NCBI GenBank assembly: GCA_037446605.1
Contig: JBBIIE010000006.1
Coordinates: 1-64,000, forward strand
Reading direction: 5' to 3'
From: JANXAZ01 sp037446605
GTDB lineage: Bacteria; Pseudomonadota; Alphaproteobacteria; Geminicoccales; Geminicoccaceae
DNA: 64,000 bases
This document shows positions 55,029 through 63,728 of the stretch, in pieces. Under the pieces are notes generated by a model, which saw only the letters and a program-made list of their open reading frames with translations, had not been told where the DNA came from and searched no databases. How positions within the stretch are numbered: the stretch's first letter is position 1; each line of letters begins with the position of its first letter. The translations under genes were made by a program, and so were the position numbers.

Positions 55029-55604
55029 TCAACGCGGATGGCCGCCATCATGGACCTCTTGCGAACCCACCCGGCCCGGCTCTCGATTCGGAGCCGGCTC
55101 CGCGACCGCCTCGATCCGCGAGCCGTCGTGGCGGCGGATCTCGCCGGCCGGGAGAGGTGTCGGTCGTCCGTCGAGGTAGCGCCACTGCACACGCGCCGGT
55201 TGCTCACCCGGCATGACGATCGTCGGCGGCACGACCTCGAACCCGAAGCGGCGATAATAGTCTCGGTCGCCCACCAGGAAGACGAGATGCCAGCCCAGGT
55301 CTGCCGCGCGAGCGAGGCTCTCGAAGACGAGGGCGCGTCCGATACGTTCGTCGCCATGGCTGGGATCGGTCGCGACCGGTCCCAAGAGGAGGGCGGGCTC
55401 GTGCTCCAGGCGGACCGGCCAGTAGCGGATCGTTCCGACGAGCCGGCCTGCCTCCTCGGCCACGAGGCAGAGCTCGTCCACGCGCGGCACCTGCCTGCGA
55501 TATCGATAGGAGACCTTGCTCCGTCGATCGGGCCCGAACGCCGCGTCGAGGAGGGCCTCGACGGAAGCCGCGTCACTGGGCCGTTCGTTCCGGATCAGAA
55601 GCAT
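55029..55604 (-). CDS. GNAT-family N-acetyltransferase (YhbS-like)
   Basis: The 191-residue protein starts LIRNERPSDAASVEALLDAA and has RLVGTIRYWPVRL, then LGPVATDPSHGDERIGRALV with the acetyl-CoA loop (a variant of Q/RxxGxG/A), and DRDYYRRFGFEVVPP. This matches the YhbS-like GNAT group. The acceptor is unknown. The C-terminal 20 residues are low complexity. The 234 bases between it and the tRNA gene contain no convincing gene. Confidence 0.83.
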   Translation of the reverse strand: MLLIRNERPSDAASVEALLDAAFGPDRRSKVSYRYRRQVPRVDELCLVAEEAGRLVGTIRYWPVRLEHEPALLLGPVATDPSHGDERIGRALVFESLARAADLGWHLVFLVGDRDYYRRFGFEVVPPTIVMPGEQPARVQWRYLDGRPTPLPAGEIRRHDGSRIEAVAEPAPNREPGRVGSQEVHDGGHPR

Positions 55605-55791
55605 GGGAGCTGGGCCGTGGGATCGGGGGCGGGTCGACCGCCACCCTAGGCCGAGCTCGACTGGACGACAGTGCTCGGCTCAGGGCGTCGGCATGGGGGT
55701 CGGGGTTCGACGCCGTCGTCGATCCCGCGCGAAGCCTGCCGCTTCCTGACGCCCGAGCATGCCCCTCGCCCTACCAGTCGACGGCCGCGTG

Positions 55792-56352
55792 TCAAGCCGT
55801 GAGGGTGATCTCGGCCGCACGGTCCGCCGAGGGATTGAACACGGTCACCAACGGCTCCGATCGTCCGGCGAGCTCGAGGCTTCGCCGGAGCACCCAGTGA
55901 ACGGTCGGGAAGGCGAGATCGGCCCAGGGTATCTCGCTCCACTCCACCAACCGCACTTCGAGGCTCTCCGCGCCGGCCTTGATGTCCGGATCGAGCAGTT
56001 TGGCCCGATACAGGAGCTGGACCTGCTCGACTCGCGGCACGCTGTACACGGCGAGGAGGCCGTCGATGGCGATCCGGGCCCCGGCTTCCTCCCAGGCCTC
56101 CCGGAGCGCTCCTTCCTCGGCCGTCTCGCCGAGCTCCAGGAAGCCCGCCGGAATCGTCCAGAAACCGGCACGCGGCTCGATGGCGCGACGGCACAGGAGC
56201 AGCCTGTCGGCCCAGGTGCAGACGGCGCCGACCACGATCTTGGGATTGCGGTAGTGCACGACGCCGCAGGTGCCGCACACGTGGCGGTCGCGATCGTCCC
56301 CGGGGGGGCGCTGGAGCTCCAGCGTGCCGCCGCAGGCGCCGCAGAACCGCAT
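55792..56352 (-). CDS. Nudix hydrolase with N-terminal zinc ribbon
   Basis: The 186-residue protein has a four-cysteine zinc ribbon (FCGACGG and HVCGTCGVVHYRNPK), as in NudC-type NADH pyrophosphatases, followed by a Nudix domain with box GFLELGETAEEGALREAWEE. It is shorter than NudC and lacks the NudC-specific array, so ADP-ribose or another nucleotide-sugar is equally likely. The ATG at 56352 places the ribbon at the N-terminus. It lies eight bases after the DUF1192 gene on the same strand. Confidence 0.85.
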   Translation of the reverse strand: MRFCGACGGTLELQRPPGDDRDRHVCGTCGVVHYRNPKIVVGAVCTWADRLLLCRRAIEPRAGFWTIPAGFLELGETAEEGALREAWEEAGARIAIDGLLAVYSVPRVEQVQLLYRAKLLDPDIKAGAESLEVRLVEWSEIPWADLAFPTVHWVLRRSLELAGRSEPLVTVFNPSADRAAEITLTA

Positions 56353-56360
56353 GGCACGCC

Positions 56361-56561
56361 CTACTCTTGCCGTCGGGGGCGCGGACCGAAGAGCGCTTCG
56401 GCCGCGCTGCGGACCGACTCCCGCCGCGAGAGTTCGGCCTCGACGCGAGCGATCTCGCTGCGCAGCGCCTCCCGATACTCGGCGAGGTCGGTCACGGACA
56501 GCCCCTCGAGTGGCCGCGGCAGGGTCGGGACCTGCTTCGGGCGAGACTGCTCCTCCTCCAC
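56361..56561 (-). CDS. DUF1192 family protein
   Basis: The 66-residue protein has the DUF1192 core LEGLSVTDLAEYREALRSEI followed by ARVEAELSRRESVRSAAEAL, a helical, probably coiled-coil region. Function is unknown. The GTG at 56561 follows GAGGAGGACGGC, a strong ribosome site, and a longer frame to 56648 is not needed. It is co-transcribed with the Nudix gene and divergent from the phosphoribosyltransferase. Confidence 0.82.
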   Translation of the reverse strand: MEEEQSRPKQVPTLPRPLEGLSVTDLAEYREALRSEIARVEAELSRRESVRSAAEALFGPRPRRQE

Positions 56562-56688
56562 GCCGTCCTCCTCAGACCGGCTCGGCACCGACGGTCGGGC
56601 CTTCGAGATCAAGCCGGAAGCCCCCGGACTTGACAAGTCCGCGAGCACCTTGGCACCTCGCGCCGGAGCCGGTCGGAGCCGTGGCGCG

Positions 56689-57171
56689 GTGAGCGAGCGG
56701 GCGATTCGCTACTTTCCCGTGTCCTGGGAGCAGCTGCACCGAGACGCCAAGGCCCTCGCCTGGCGGCTGGCGGACCTTGGCCCGTTCGAGCGGATCATCG
56801 CGGTGACGCGTGGCGGGTTGGTGCCGGCACACATCATCGCGCGCGAGCTCGATATTCGGATCATCGATACGATCTGCATCAGCTCCTACGACGAGACGTC
56901 GCAACGCGACGCCGTGGTTCTCAAGTCCGTCGCCGGCAACGGGCGCGGCTGCCTGATCGTGGACGACCTCGTGGATACCGGCACGACCGGACGTATCGTG
57001 CGGGAGATGCTGCCCCAGGCGCACTTCGCGACGGTCTATGCGAAACCCGCGGGACGCCCGATCGTCGACACCTTCATCACCGAGGTGAGCCAGGATACCT
57101 GGATCCTGTTCCCTTGGGACACGGAGCCCCGCTACGCGCAGCCGATCGCCAAGACTCGGAACGATCGCTGA
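56689..57171 (+). CDS. gpt: Xanthine-guanine phosphoribosyltransferase
   Basis: The 160-residue enzyme salvages guanine and xanthine with PRPP. The PRPP motif is CLIVDDLVDTGTTGRIV (about residues 88-104), preceded by VTRGGLVPAHIIARELDIR and followed by FATVYAKPAGRPIVDTFITE and DTWILFPWD, as in Gpt. The GTG at 56689 gives the family start (ERAIRYFPVSWEQLHRDAKA). The long upstream frame is an artefact. It converges on the L,D-transpeptidase with 24 bases between stops. Confidence 0.92.
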   Translation: MSERAIRYFPVSWEQLHRDAKALAWRLADLGPFERIIAVTRGGLVPAHIIARELDIRIIDTICISSYDETSQRDAVVLKSVAGNGRGCLIVDDLVDTGTTGRIVREMLPQAHFATVYAKPAGRPIVDTFITEVSQDTWILFPWDTEPRYAQPIAKTRNDR

Positions 57172-57195
57172 GCCGGTCGGGCCCGCAGTCGGGTT

Positions 57196-58776
57196 TCAGT
57201 CGATCGCCACCTTCGGCGTGTTCGCCGCCAGAGGCCCTGTGCTCGTCAGGCGGGCGGACGCGTCGTCGCGTCGGACGCTCGCGGTTCGCTTGCCGGTGAA
57301 AGCAGTGCGCTCGGCGCGATCGTGTGCGTACAGGTCGGGCAGGAGCCGTAGCCGCCCATCGGGGTCCAGGTCCATCGTCCGATAGTCCAGGAAGACCGGC
57401 ACGGGATCGACCAGCTCGATCCGACGCGTTCGACGCGTCGCGAAGGCCTGCTCGAGGCGAGCCGCATCCCAGCCCTGCTCGGCCAGGAGCGCCAGGGCGA
57501 GCTCCGCTGGTTTCTCCACGCGCACGCACCCGTGGCTCAGGGCCTGATCCGCCCGACCGAAAAGTCCCCGCTGGGCCGTGTCGTGGAGGTAGACGGCGTG
57601 GTGGTTCGGGAAGACGAACTTGAACCGCCCGAGCGCGTTCTCGGGGCCCGGACGCTGAACGAGCTGGGTCCGGCCGCTTTCCGTCGTCCTCCAGACGAAC
57701 CCGGCGCGCTCCAGATAGCCCGGCTCCCGCGCCGCGCGCTCCAATACCTCCTTCACGATGCTGGGTGGCACATACCAGGAGGGGTCGAGCTCGACATGGC
57801 GGATGACGTCGTCGAACACCGGGGTCGGCGTCTTGTCGTCGCCAACGATCACACGCGAGCGGAGCACGACGGAGCCGTTCTCGACGAGCCGGAGTTCGAA
57901 AGCCGGAATGTTGACCTCGACGTACCGCCGGAGCTCGGAGCGAGGCTCCAGGCCCTCCGCGCGGGCGATGTTGAGACGCAAGCGAGCGAGCTGCTGGCCG
58001 ATCGGCTCGTTCAACGCCGCGAGCGTCCTCGTCCCCGCGACACCGTCGGCCGCGAGCGCGTGACGTGCCTGGAACCGCCTGACGGCCTGCTTGAGCGCGC
58101 TGTCCGGCACATCAGCGCCAAGATAGCGTGCGGACAGATCGAGGGACTGGATCAGTCGGAGCGCGAGCTGGCGGTTGTCCGCGACGATCCGTCGGCGCGT
58201 GGGGAGCTCGCTCCCCTCGGCATCCGCGGCCTCGAGTGCCGCAGGCTCGATCTCCACCTCCAGCCGCGATCCGACCGGGCGCCACCCGCCGAGCGCCTCG
58301 ACGATCGCGAGCTCGAGCGCGGCGAGCGAGAGCTCTCCCGTCCCGATCCCTTGGTCCAGGACCGAAGTCGCGCGCCGGACGGCGCCTGGATCGATCGGTG
58401 CCGATGCGGCCCGACGGCGGGACAGGTAGCCGAGCCAGGCGCGGCCGAGCAGTCGATCGGCGCGTCCTGCCGACGGGGGATCCTGCGCGGCGAATGCCTG
58501 CTCCAAGGTGACCGTATCGGCTCCGGCCTGGGGATCGAGACGCCGCTCGCGCGCCAGCAGTGCCAGAGCGGCGGTGCGCCGCACGTCCGCGCGATCCGAG
58601 CCGAACCAGACCTCCGTCGCCTCCTCGGAACGGAGCGCCCGCAGTCCCGCCTCGTGGCCGGCGTTGGAGGGAGCCGGTTGGCGCGGCGTCGCCTCACGCC
58701 CGGAGCGTGCTTGGGCGGTGGAGCCGACCACGAAGGCGGCCAGCAGCGCGAGGCAGACGAGCGCGGGTCTCGGCAC
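57196..58776 (-). CDS. L,D-transpeptidase, YcbB/LdtD-like
   Basis: The 526-residue protein has a signal peptide (about 1-24), a helical region, a peptidoglycan-binding domain (about 205-260, LKQAVRRFQARHALAADGVAG) and a YkuD catalytic domain. The latter has VEVNIPAFELRLVENG, DPSWYVPPSIVKEVL and the catalytic cysteine in LSHGCVRVEKP (about residue 415). LdtD-type enzymes make 3-3 crosslinks in peptidoglycan. The GTG at 58776 keeps the signal peptide. The last 50 residues are variable. Confidence 0.92.
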   Translation of the reverse strand: MPRPALVCLALLAAFVVGSTAQARSGREATPRQPAPSNAGHEAGLRALRSEEATEVWFGSDRADVRRTAALALLARERRLDPQAGADTVTLEQAFAAQDPPSAGRADRLLGRAWLGYLSRRRAASAPIDPGAVRRATSVLDQGIGTGELSLAALELAIVEALGGWRPVGSRLEVEIEPAALEAADAEGSELPTRRRIVADNRQLALRLIQSLDLSARYLGADVPDSALKQAVRRFQARHALAADGVAGTRTLAALNEPIGQQLARLRLNIARAEGLEPRSELRRYVEVNIPAFELRLVENGSVVLRSRVIVGDDKTPTPVFDDVIRHVELDPSWYVPPSIVKEVLERAAREPGYLERAGFVWRTTESGRTQLVQRPGPENALGRFKFVFPNHHAVYLHDTAQRGLFGRADQALSHGCVRVEKPAELALALLAEQGWDAARLEQAFATRRTRRIELVDPVPVFLDYRTMDLDPDGRLRLLPDLYAHDRAERTAFTGKRTASVRRDDASARLTSTGPLAANTPKVAID

Positions 58777-58922
58777 CGTGGAGAGCTCCGATGCGGACGC
58801 ATCGGCCAGTTAGAGGAGCTACCGGGCGCCGCCAAGTGCACGATGGCCTCGGTCCTACCCCGGGGCGAGGGCGATGTGCGGACGCGCAGGGGCGGTGTGC
58901 GGACGAGCGCCGCCCGGGTCGA

Positions 58923-59543
58923 TCAGGTGACGGGCAGCATGACGTGCGTACGGTAGGCGGCACGGTCTCGCAGCCGCTCGAACCAAGCCTCCAGATGGGG
59001 TTGCTCGGGGCGCTCGGTCGGCAGGTTGCGGTAGCGCCACCAGGCACAGCCGACCGGTATGTCGCCCATGGTCAGTGCCGCCCCGGCGACGAAGGGCCGA
59101 TCGGCCAAGTGGTCGTCGAGCAAGCCCCAGATCGGGCCGAGGCGCTCCGCCGCCGCGTGAACCGCGCTCATGTCGCGACGTTCGGGCGGGGTCCGGATCG
59201 TTTGCCAGAAAACGACCGACAGGTCCGGCATGAGGGTCGTCAGCATCCAGTCCATCCAGCGATCGGCCCGGGATCGTCCTTCCGGGTCGACCGGCCACAG
59301 GCCTCCGGGGCCGTATTTGGCAGCGAGATAGCGGACGCAGCTGTTCGACTCCCACACCACGGTCTCGCCGTCGCGGATGGTCGGGATCTTCCGATTCGGG
59401 TTCATCCGCCCGTACTCGGCCGAATCGAGACCGCCGAAGGCGCCGCCCGCATCGATCCTCTCGAACTCCAGGCCGAGCTCTCCCACGGTCCACATGACCT
59501 TCTGGACGTTGATCGAATTCGTCCGACCCCAGATCTTCAGCAT
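58923..59543 (-). CDS. Glutathione S-transferase family protein
   Basis: The 206-residue protein has the thioredoxin-like domain (MLKIWGRTNSINVQKVMWTV, MNPNRKIPTI with the cis-proline, and VVWESNSCVRYLAAKYG for the glutathione gamma-glutamyl contact) and the helical domain (RPFVAGAALTMGDIPVGCAW). It is a common proteobacterial GST of unknown substrate. The ATG at 59543 is preceded by CCGGAGGGTC. The SDR gene lies 39 bases upstream on the same strand. Confidence 0.9.
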   Translation of the reverse strand: MLKIWGRTNSINVQKVMWTVGELGLEFERIDAGGAFGGLDSAEYGRMNPNRKIPTIRDGETVVWESNSCVRYLAAKYGPGGLWPVDPEGRSRADRWMDWMLTTLMPDLSVVFWQTIRTPPERRDMSAVHAAAERLGPIWGLLDDHLADRPFVAGAALTMGDIPVGCAWWRYRNLPTERPEQPHLEAWFERLRDRAAYRTHVMLPVT

Positions 59544-59582
59544 GGAGACCCTCCGGCGAGCCACCCGGGCGGGCGCTCGCAC

Positions 59583-60338
59583 TCAGATGCAGCGTCCGCC
59601 GTCCACCTCGAGCGCGACGCCCGTCAGGAACTCGGCATCGTCCGACGCCAGGAACAGCGCCGCGCGCGCCACGTCGAGGGGCGTCGAGAGACGTCCGAGC
59701 GGAACCGAGGCGCGGAACTTCTCCCGCAGCTCGGGTGTGTCGCCGCCCATGAAGGAGGGTAGCAGCGGCGTCTCGCCGGCCACCGGGCAGAGACAGTTGA
59801 CCCTGATCTTGTACGGCGCGAGCTCGATCGCGAGCGCCTTGGTCGCGGTGATCGCGGCACCCTTCGAGGTATTGTACCAGACGAGGCCCGGGCGCGGGCG
59901 GATGCCGGCCGTCGAGGCGGTGGTCAGGATGACCCCGCCGCCCTGTGACCGCATCGGCGGCACGGCATGCTTGGCGGCCCAGAACAGCGCCTTGACGTTG
60001 ACCGCCATGACGCGGTCGAAGTCGGCCTCGCTGACTTCGGTGCAGGGCTGGTTGCCGTGCGTGACCCCGGCATTGTTGACCAGGATGTCGAGCCGGCCGA
60101 AGCGCCCGATCGCCGTTCCGATCATCCGTGCGGTATCCTGGTCGCGGCTCACGTCGCCGGCGACCGGGACGGCGTTGCGGCGCCCGGCCGCCAGCACGCC
60201 CGCGACACGCTCGGCGGCCCGCCCGTCGATATCCGCGATCACCACCGCGGCCCCCTCGGCGGCGAAGAGCGTGGCGATGCCCTCGCCGAAGCCCTGGCCC
60301 GCGCCGGTGACGATCGCTACCTTCCCCTGCAGCCGCAT
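59583..60338 (-). CDS. Short-chain dehydrogenase/reductase
   Basis: The 251-residue SDR has the cofactor motif TGAGQGFG at about residues 11-18, DID after the second strand (suggesting NAD), LDILVNNAG, the catalytic serine in LTTASTAG, and WYNTSKG with the catalytic Tyr and Lys. The C-terminus ends GVALEVDGGRCI. The substrate is not predictable. The ATG at 60338 has GGGGGAGGGCG upstream. It probably shares a transcript with the GST downstream. Confidence 0.92.
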   Translation of the reverse strand: MRLQGKVAIVTGAGQGFGEGIATLFAAEGAAVVIADIDGRAAERVAGVLAAGRRNAVPVAGDVSRDQDTARMIGTAIGRFGRLDILVNNAGVTHGNQPCTEVSEADFDRVMAVNVKALFWAAKHAVPPMRSQGGGVILTTASTAGIRPRPGLVWYNTSKGAAITATKALAIELAPYKIRVNCLCPVAGETPLLPSFMGGDTPELREKFRASVPLGRLSTPLDVARAALFLASDDAEFLTGVALEVDGGRCI

Positions 60339-60450
60339 GGCGCCCTCCCCCGCTTCGCCGACGATCAAGCCCCTCGGGTCGCGCCGGTCAAGCGCCCTCG
60401 GGGCGGGTCCCGCCGGGTCGTTGCTCGCGTCGGGCCGGCCATCGATCCCG

Positions 60451-61509
60451 TCAATCGGGGATGAGGCATGTCCCGTGCGGCGCGAAGGTCGCGTACGCCG
60501 ACGAGCCGGGTGTCAGCGGCCGCCCGACCTCGGGATCGACGACGAAGAGATCTCCCGCCTCGCTCTTCAGTTCGTATTCGATGTGGGAGCCCAGATAGGT
60601 CGCCTTGTCGACGGTGACCGGGAGGGCCGATGGCAGGGCCGAGGTCTCGAGACGCACGCCGTGCGGGCGGACCGCGAGCGTAGCTGGGCCAGGGGCGAGC
60701 CCACGGCTCGGCAGGTCGAGACGGACGGGGCCGAGCCGCACGGTGGCACGACCGGCCTCGACGCGCTCGATCTCGGCCGGAACGAGGTTGGCCTCGCCGA
60801 TGAAGTCGGCGACGAACCGGGACACGGGCTCATCGTAGAGTTCTCGGGGTGTTCCGATTTGGGCGATCGCCGCCCGGTTCATCACGATGATCCGGTCGGA
60901 GACGGCGAGGGCCTCCGCTTGGTCGTGGGTGACGTAGACCGACGTGATGCTGAGCTTCTGCTGCAGCTCGCGGATCTCCTCGCGCACGCGCCGCCTGAGC
61001 TTGGCGTCGAGGTTCGAAAGCGGCTCGTCGAAGAGTAGGACCTCGGGCTCGAGGACGATGGCACGGGCCACCGCGACGCGCTGCTGCTGGCCCCCCGAGA
61101 GCTCGGCGGGCAGCCGGCTTCCGAGACCCTGCAGGCCGACGAGCTCCAGGACGGCGGCCACCCGCTCGCGCACCTCGGCCTTGGGTCGCCCCGACACGGT
61201 GAGGCCGTAGCCGACGTTCTCGGCCACGGCCATGTGCGGGAAGAGCGCGTAGGATTGGAAGACCATGGCGACGTCGCGGGCCGTGGCCGGCAGCCGGGTG
61301 ACGTCGCGCTCGCCGATCAGGATGCGGCCGGAGGTCGGATGCTCCAGACCGGCGATCATCCGGAGCGTCGTGGTCTTGCCGCAGCCGGAGGGGCCGAGGA
61401 GCGTCACGAGCTCGCCGGCCGGGATCACGAAGCTGACGTCGCGCACCGCCACGACGCCGCCATAGTGTTTGCTCACACTCTCGAAGCGGACGGCCGAGGG
61501 CTGCCTCAT
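60451..61509 (-). CDS. fbpC: Ferric-iron-type ABC ATPase (FbpC/AfuC-like)
   Basis: The 352-residue ATPase has Walker A GPSGCGKTT, VFQSYALFPHMAVAENVGYG, signature LSGGQQQRVAVARAI and LLFDEPLSNLDAKLRRRVRE, then a C-terminal TOBE regulatory domain (about 245-352). This is the FbpC/PotA branch; iron is suggested by the binding-protein and fused-permease partners, but a spermidine-, phosphonate- or thiamine-type substrate is possible. Its ATG overlaps the permease stop (ATGA). Confidence 0.85.
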   Translation of the reverse strand: MRQPSAVRFESVSKHYGGVVAVRDVSFVIPAGELVTLLGPSGCGKTTTLRMIAGLEHPTSGRILIGERDVTRLPATARDVAMVFQSYALFPHMAVAENVGYGLTVSGRPKAEVRERVAAVLELVGLQGLGSRLPAELSGGQQQRVAVARAIVLEPEVLLFDEPLSNLDAKLRRRVREEIRELQQKLSITSVYVTHDQAEALAVSDRIIVMNRAAIAQIGTPRELYDEPVSRFVADFIGEANLVPAEIERVEAGRATVRLGPVRLDLPSRGLAPGPATLAVRPHGVRLETSALPSALPVTVDKATYLGSHIEYELKSEAGDLFVVDPEVGRPLTPGSSAYATFAPHGTCLIPD

Positions 61510-63719
61510 GCCGGGGCGCCCGCCACGCCCAGGGCCGGTGCCGCCCGCCGCCCCAGCCGCCGCTCCCCGACCAGCCACTGGAAGAGCAGGATCGCGAGCA
61601 GCATGACAAGGATCAGTACGCAACAGTACGCCACCGCGAGACCATAGTCCCCGTTCTCGACACGCCCCAGGATGTAGGTCGTCGCCATCTCGTACTGCGC
61701 CGACACCAGGAAGACCACCGCACTGATGGCGGTCATCGCGCGCACGAAGCTGTAGACGAGTGCCGCGAGCAGCGCCGGTCGCAACAGCGGCAGCAGGATC
61801 CGACGAACGGTCACGGCGTTGGATGCGCGCAAGGTGAGCGAGGCCTCGTCGAGCGAGCGGTCGAGCTGGGACATGGCGGCAATCCCCGCCCGCACACCCA
61901 CCGGCATGTTGCGGAACACGAAGGCGATCACGAGGATGAGGCCGGTTCCCGTGATCTCGATCGGCGGCACGTTGAAGGCGAGGATGTAGGCGATGCCGAT
62001 CACCGTGCCGGGAATGGCGAAGGAAAGCATCGTCGCGAACTCGAAACTCCGCTTGAAGGCGAACTGCTGGCGGACGAGCAGCCAACCGGTGAGCAGACCG
62101 ATGGCGGCGGTCGGGAGCGCCGAGATCGCCGCGATCCCGATGGTGGTGCCGAAGCTGTTCCACGCCGCGCCGGCCCAGACCAGGCCGTGCTCGCCGGGGA
62201 CCACTGCGAAGGCGCGCCAGAGATGCTCGAGGGTGGGAGTGTAATCGCGCCCCCAGAACTTGACGAAGCCACCGACCATGATCAGCCCGTAGAGGACGAT
62301 CGTGAGGAGCGTCCAGGGGACGGCCACCGCGTAGCAGAGGCGCTCCAGACCGCGGGTGAGGGGCATCGGAAGTCCGCCCTCACCCTTCCCTGTCACGGTG
62401 GTGTAGCTGCGCCGCCCGAGCCATACCTGTTGCACCCAGAAGGCCAACAGCGTGAACGAGAGGAGGACGATGGCGAGCACGGCCGCGCGTCCGGCGTCGT
62501 GCTGAGCCCCAACCATGGCGAAGAAGATCTCGGTGGAGAGGACGTCGTAGTTGCCGGACAGGACGAGGGGATTGCCGAAGTCGGCCAGGCTCTCGATGAA
62601 ACCCAAGAGGAACGCGTTGGCGAGACCGGGTCGCATCAGCGGCAGCGACACCGTGCTGAAGGTCGTCCAGCGGTCGGCGCGGAGCGTCTGTGCCGCCTCC
62701 TCGAGCGAAGGGCTGACCCCCTCGACCACGCCGACCAGGACGAGAAAGGCGATCGGCGTGAAGGCCAGGGTCTGGGCGAACCAGATCCCCGTGAGGCCGT
62801 AGATCCAGCGGCCCGGCTCGACACCGAGGAGGCCGGCGACGAGCTGCGTGACCGTTCCGTTGCGCCCGAAGAGCAGGATGATCGCGAGCCCGATGACGAA
62901 TGGCGGGGTGATGATCGGCAGGAGAGTGAGCTGGCGCAGGATACGCTTGTGCCGAAAGTCGGTACGGACGACCAGGAGCGCGAAGGCCAATCCCAGGAGC
63001 GTGGTCGACAGGCCGACCAGCACCGCGAGGAAGGCCGAGTTCCAGGCGACGCCGCAGCGATGGTCGGACCAAAGGCATGCGAGATTCCAGATCCGTCCAT
63101 CGCCGAACTTGGTGACGAAGAGCCAGGGGTCGAACGCACCGGCGTTGTCGCGGAACGCGCTCGTGAGCACGGTCGTGACCGGGAAGAACACGAACAGGCC
63201 GACCATCGCGACCACGAGGCCGATCGAGGCGGCGACGAACGAATCACCCTTGACCGCGCCGCGCAGCGCGCAGCCGTGGGTGAGCAGGAAGAGAAGGCTG
63301 GCGGCGACGAGGGCGCCCCCGACCCCCAGCCCGAACTGGCGGGCCCGCTCGGGCAGGAGCGGCACAGCCCAGGCGACCGTCACTCCCTTGTGCGTGATCG
63401 CCAGTCCCTGGGCCGCGAGCCAAGCGAGCCCGAGCACGCCTGCCGCGATCAGGATGGAGCCACGTCGCTCGATCGGCCCTACCCGGCGAAGCGTCAGGAG
63501 CGGTGCGAGGAGCGGACCCGCGAGCGGCCAGAGCCACGGCTTGCCGTGCCAGATGGCCTGGAAGAGGCCAGGTGCAGCGTCGCGATCGAAGATCCACCCG
63601 GCCGCCAGCCAGCCGCCGGACAGCAGACCATCCTCGAGCGCGTACCACGGGAGAACCGCGAACCCGATCCACCCGATCGCCAGCCAAGCGAGCAAGGTTC
63701 GGTCGAGAGACCCCGCCAA
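61506..63719 (-). CDS. fbpB: Ferric-iron-type ABC permease, fused double unit (FbpB-like)
   Basis: The 737-residue protein contains two permease units in one chain, each with the conserved cytoplasmic loop (EEAAQTLRADRWTTFSTVSL and DEASLTLRASNAVTVRRILL). Before the first unit is an N-terminal extension of about 190 residues with four or five extra hydrophobic helices, making it longer than FbpB of about 500 residues. Similar long forms occur in alphaproteobacteria. The start is a TTG at 63719, 10 bases after the binding-protein stop. It forms the channel for the ATPase and binding protein. Confidence 0.85.
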   Translation of the reverse strand: MAGSLDRTLLAWLAIGWIGFAVLPWYALEDGLLSGGWLAAGWIFDRDAAPGLFQAIWHGKPWLWPLAGPLLAPLLTLRRVGPIERRGSILIAAGVLGLAWLAAQGLAITHKGVTVAWAVPLLPERARQFGLGVGGALVAASLLFLLTHGCALRGAVKGDSFVAASIGLVVAMVGLFVFFPVTTVLTSAFRDNAGAFDPWLFVTKFGDGRIWNLACLWSDHRCGVAWNSAFLAVLVGLSTTLLGLAFALLVVRTDFRHKRILRQLTLLPIITPPFVIGLAIILLFGRNGTVTQLVAGLLGVEPGRWIYGLTGIWFAQTLAFTPIAFLVLVGVVEGVSPSLEEAAQTLRADRWTTFSTVSLPLMRPGLANAFLLGFIESLADFGNPLVLSGNYDVLSTEIFFAMVGAQHDAGRAAVLAIVLLSFTLLAFWVQQVWLGRRSYTTVTGKGEGGLPMPLTRGLERLCYAVAVPWTLLTIVLYGLIMVGGFVKFWGRDYTPTLEHLWRAFAVVPGEHGLVWAGAAWNSFGTTIGIAAISALPTAAIGLLTGWLLVRQQFAFKRSFEFATMLSFAIPGTVIGIAYILAFNVPPIEITGTGLILVIAFVFRNMPVGVRAGIAAMSQLDRSLDEASLTLRASNAVTVRRILLPLLRPALLAALVYSFVRAMTAISAVVFLVSAQYEMATTYILGRVENGDYGLAVAYCCVLILVMLLAILLFQWLVGERRLGRRAAPALGVAGAPA

Positions 63720-63728
63720 GCGCCCGCC

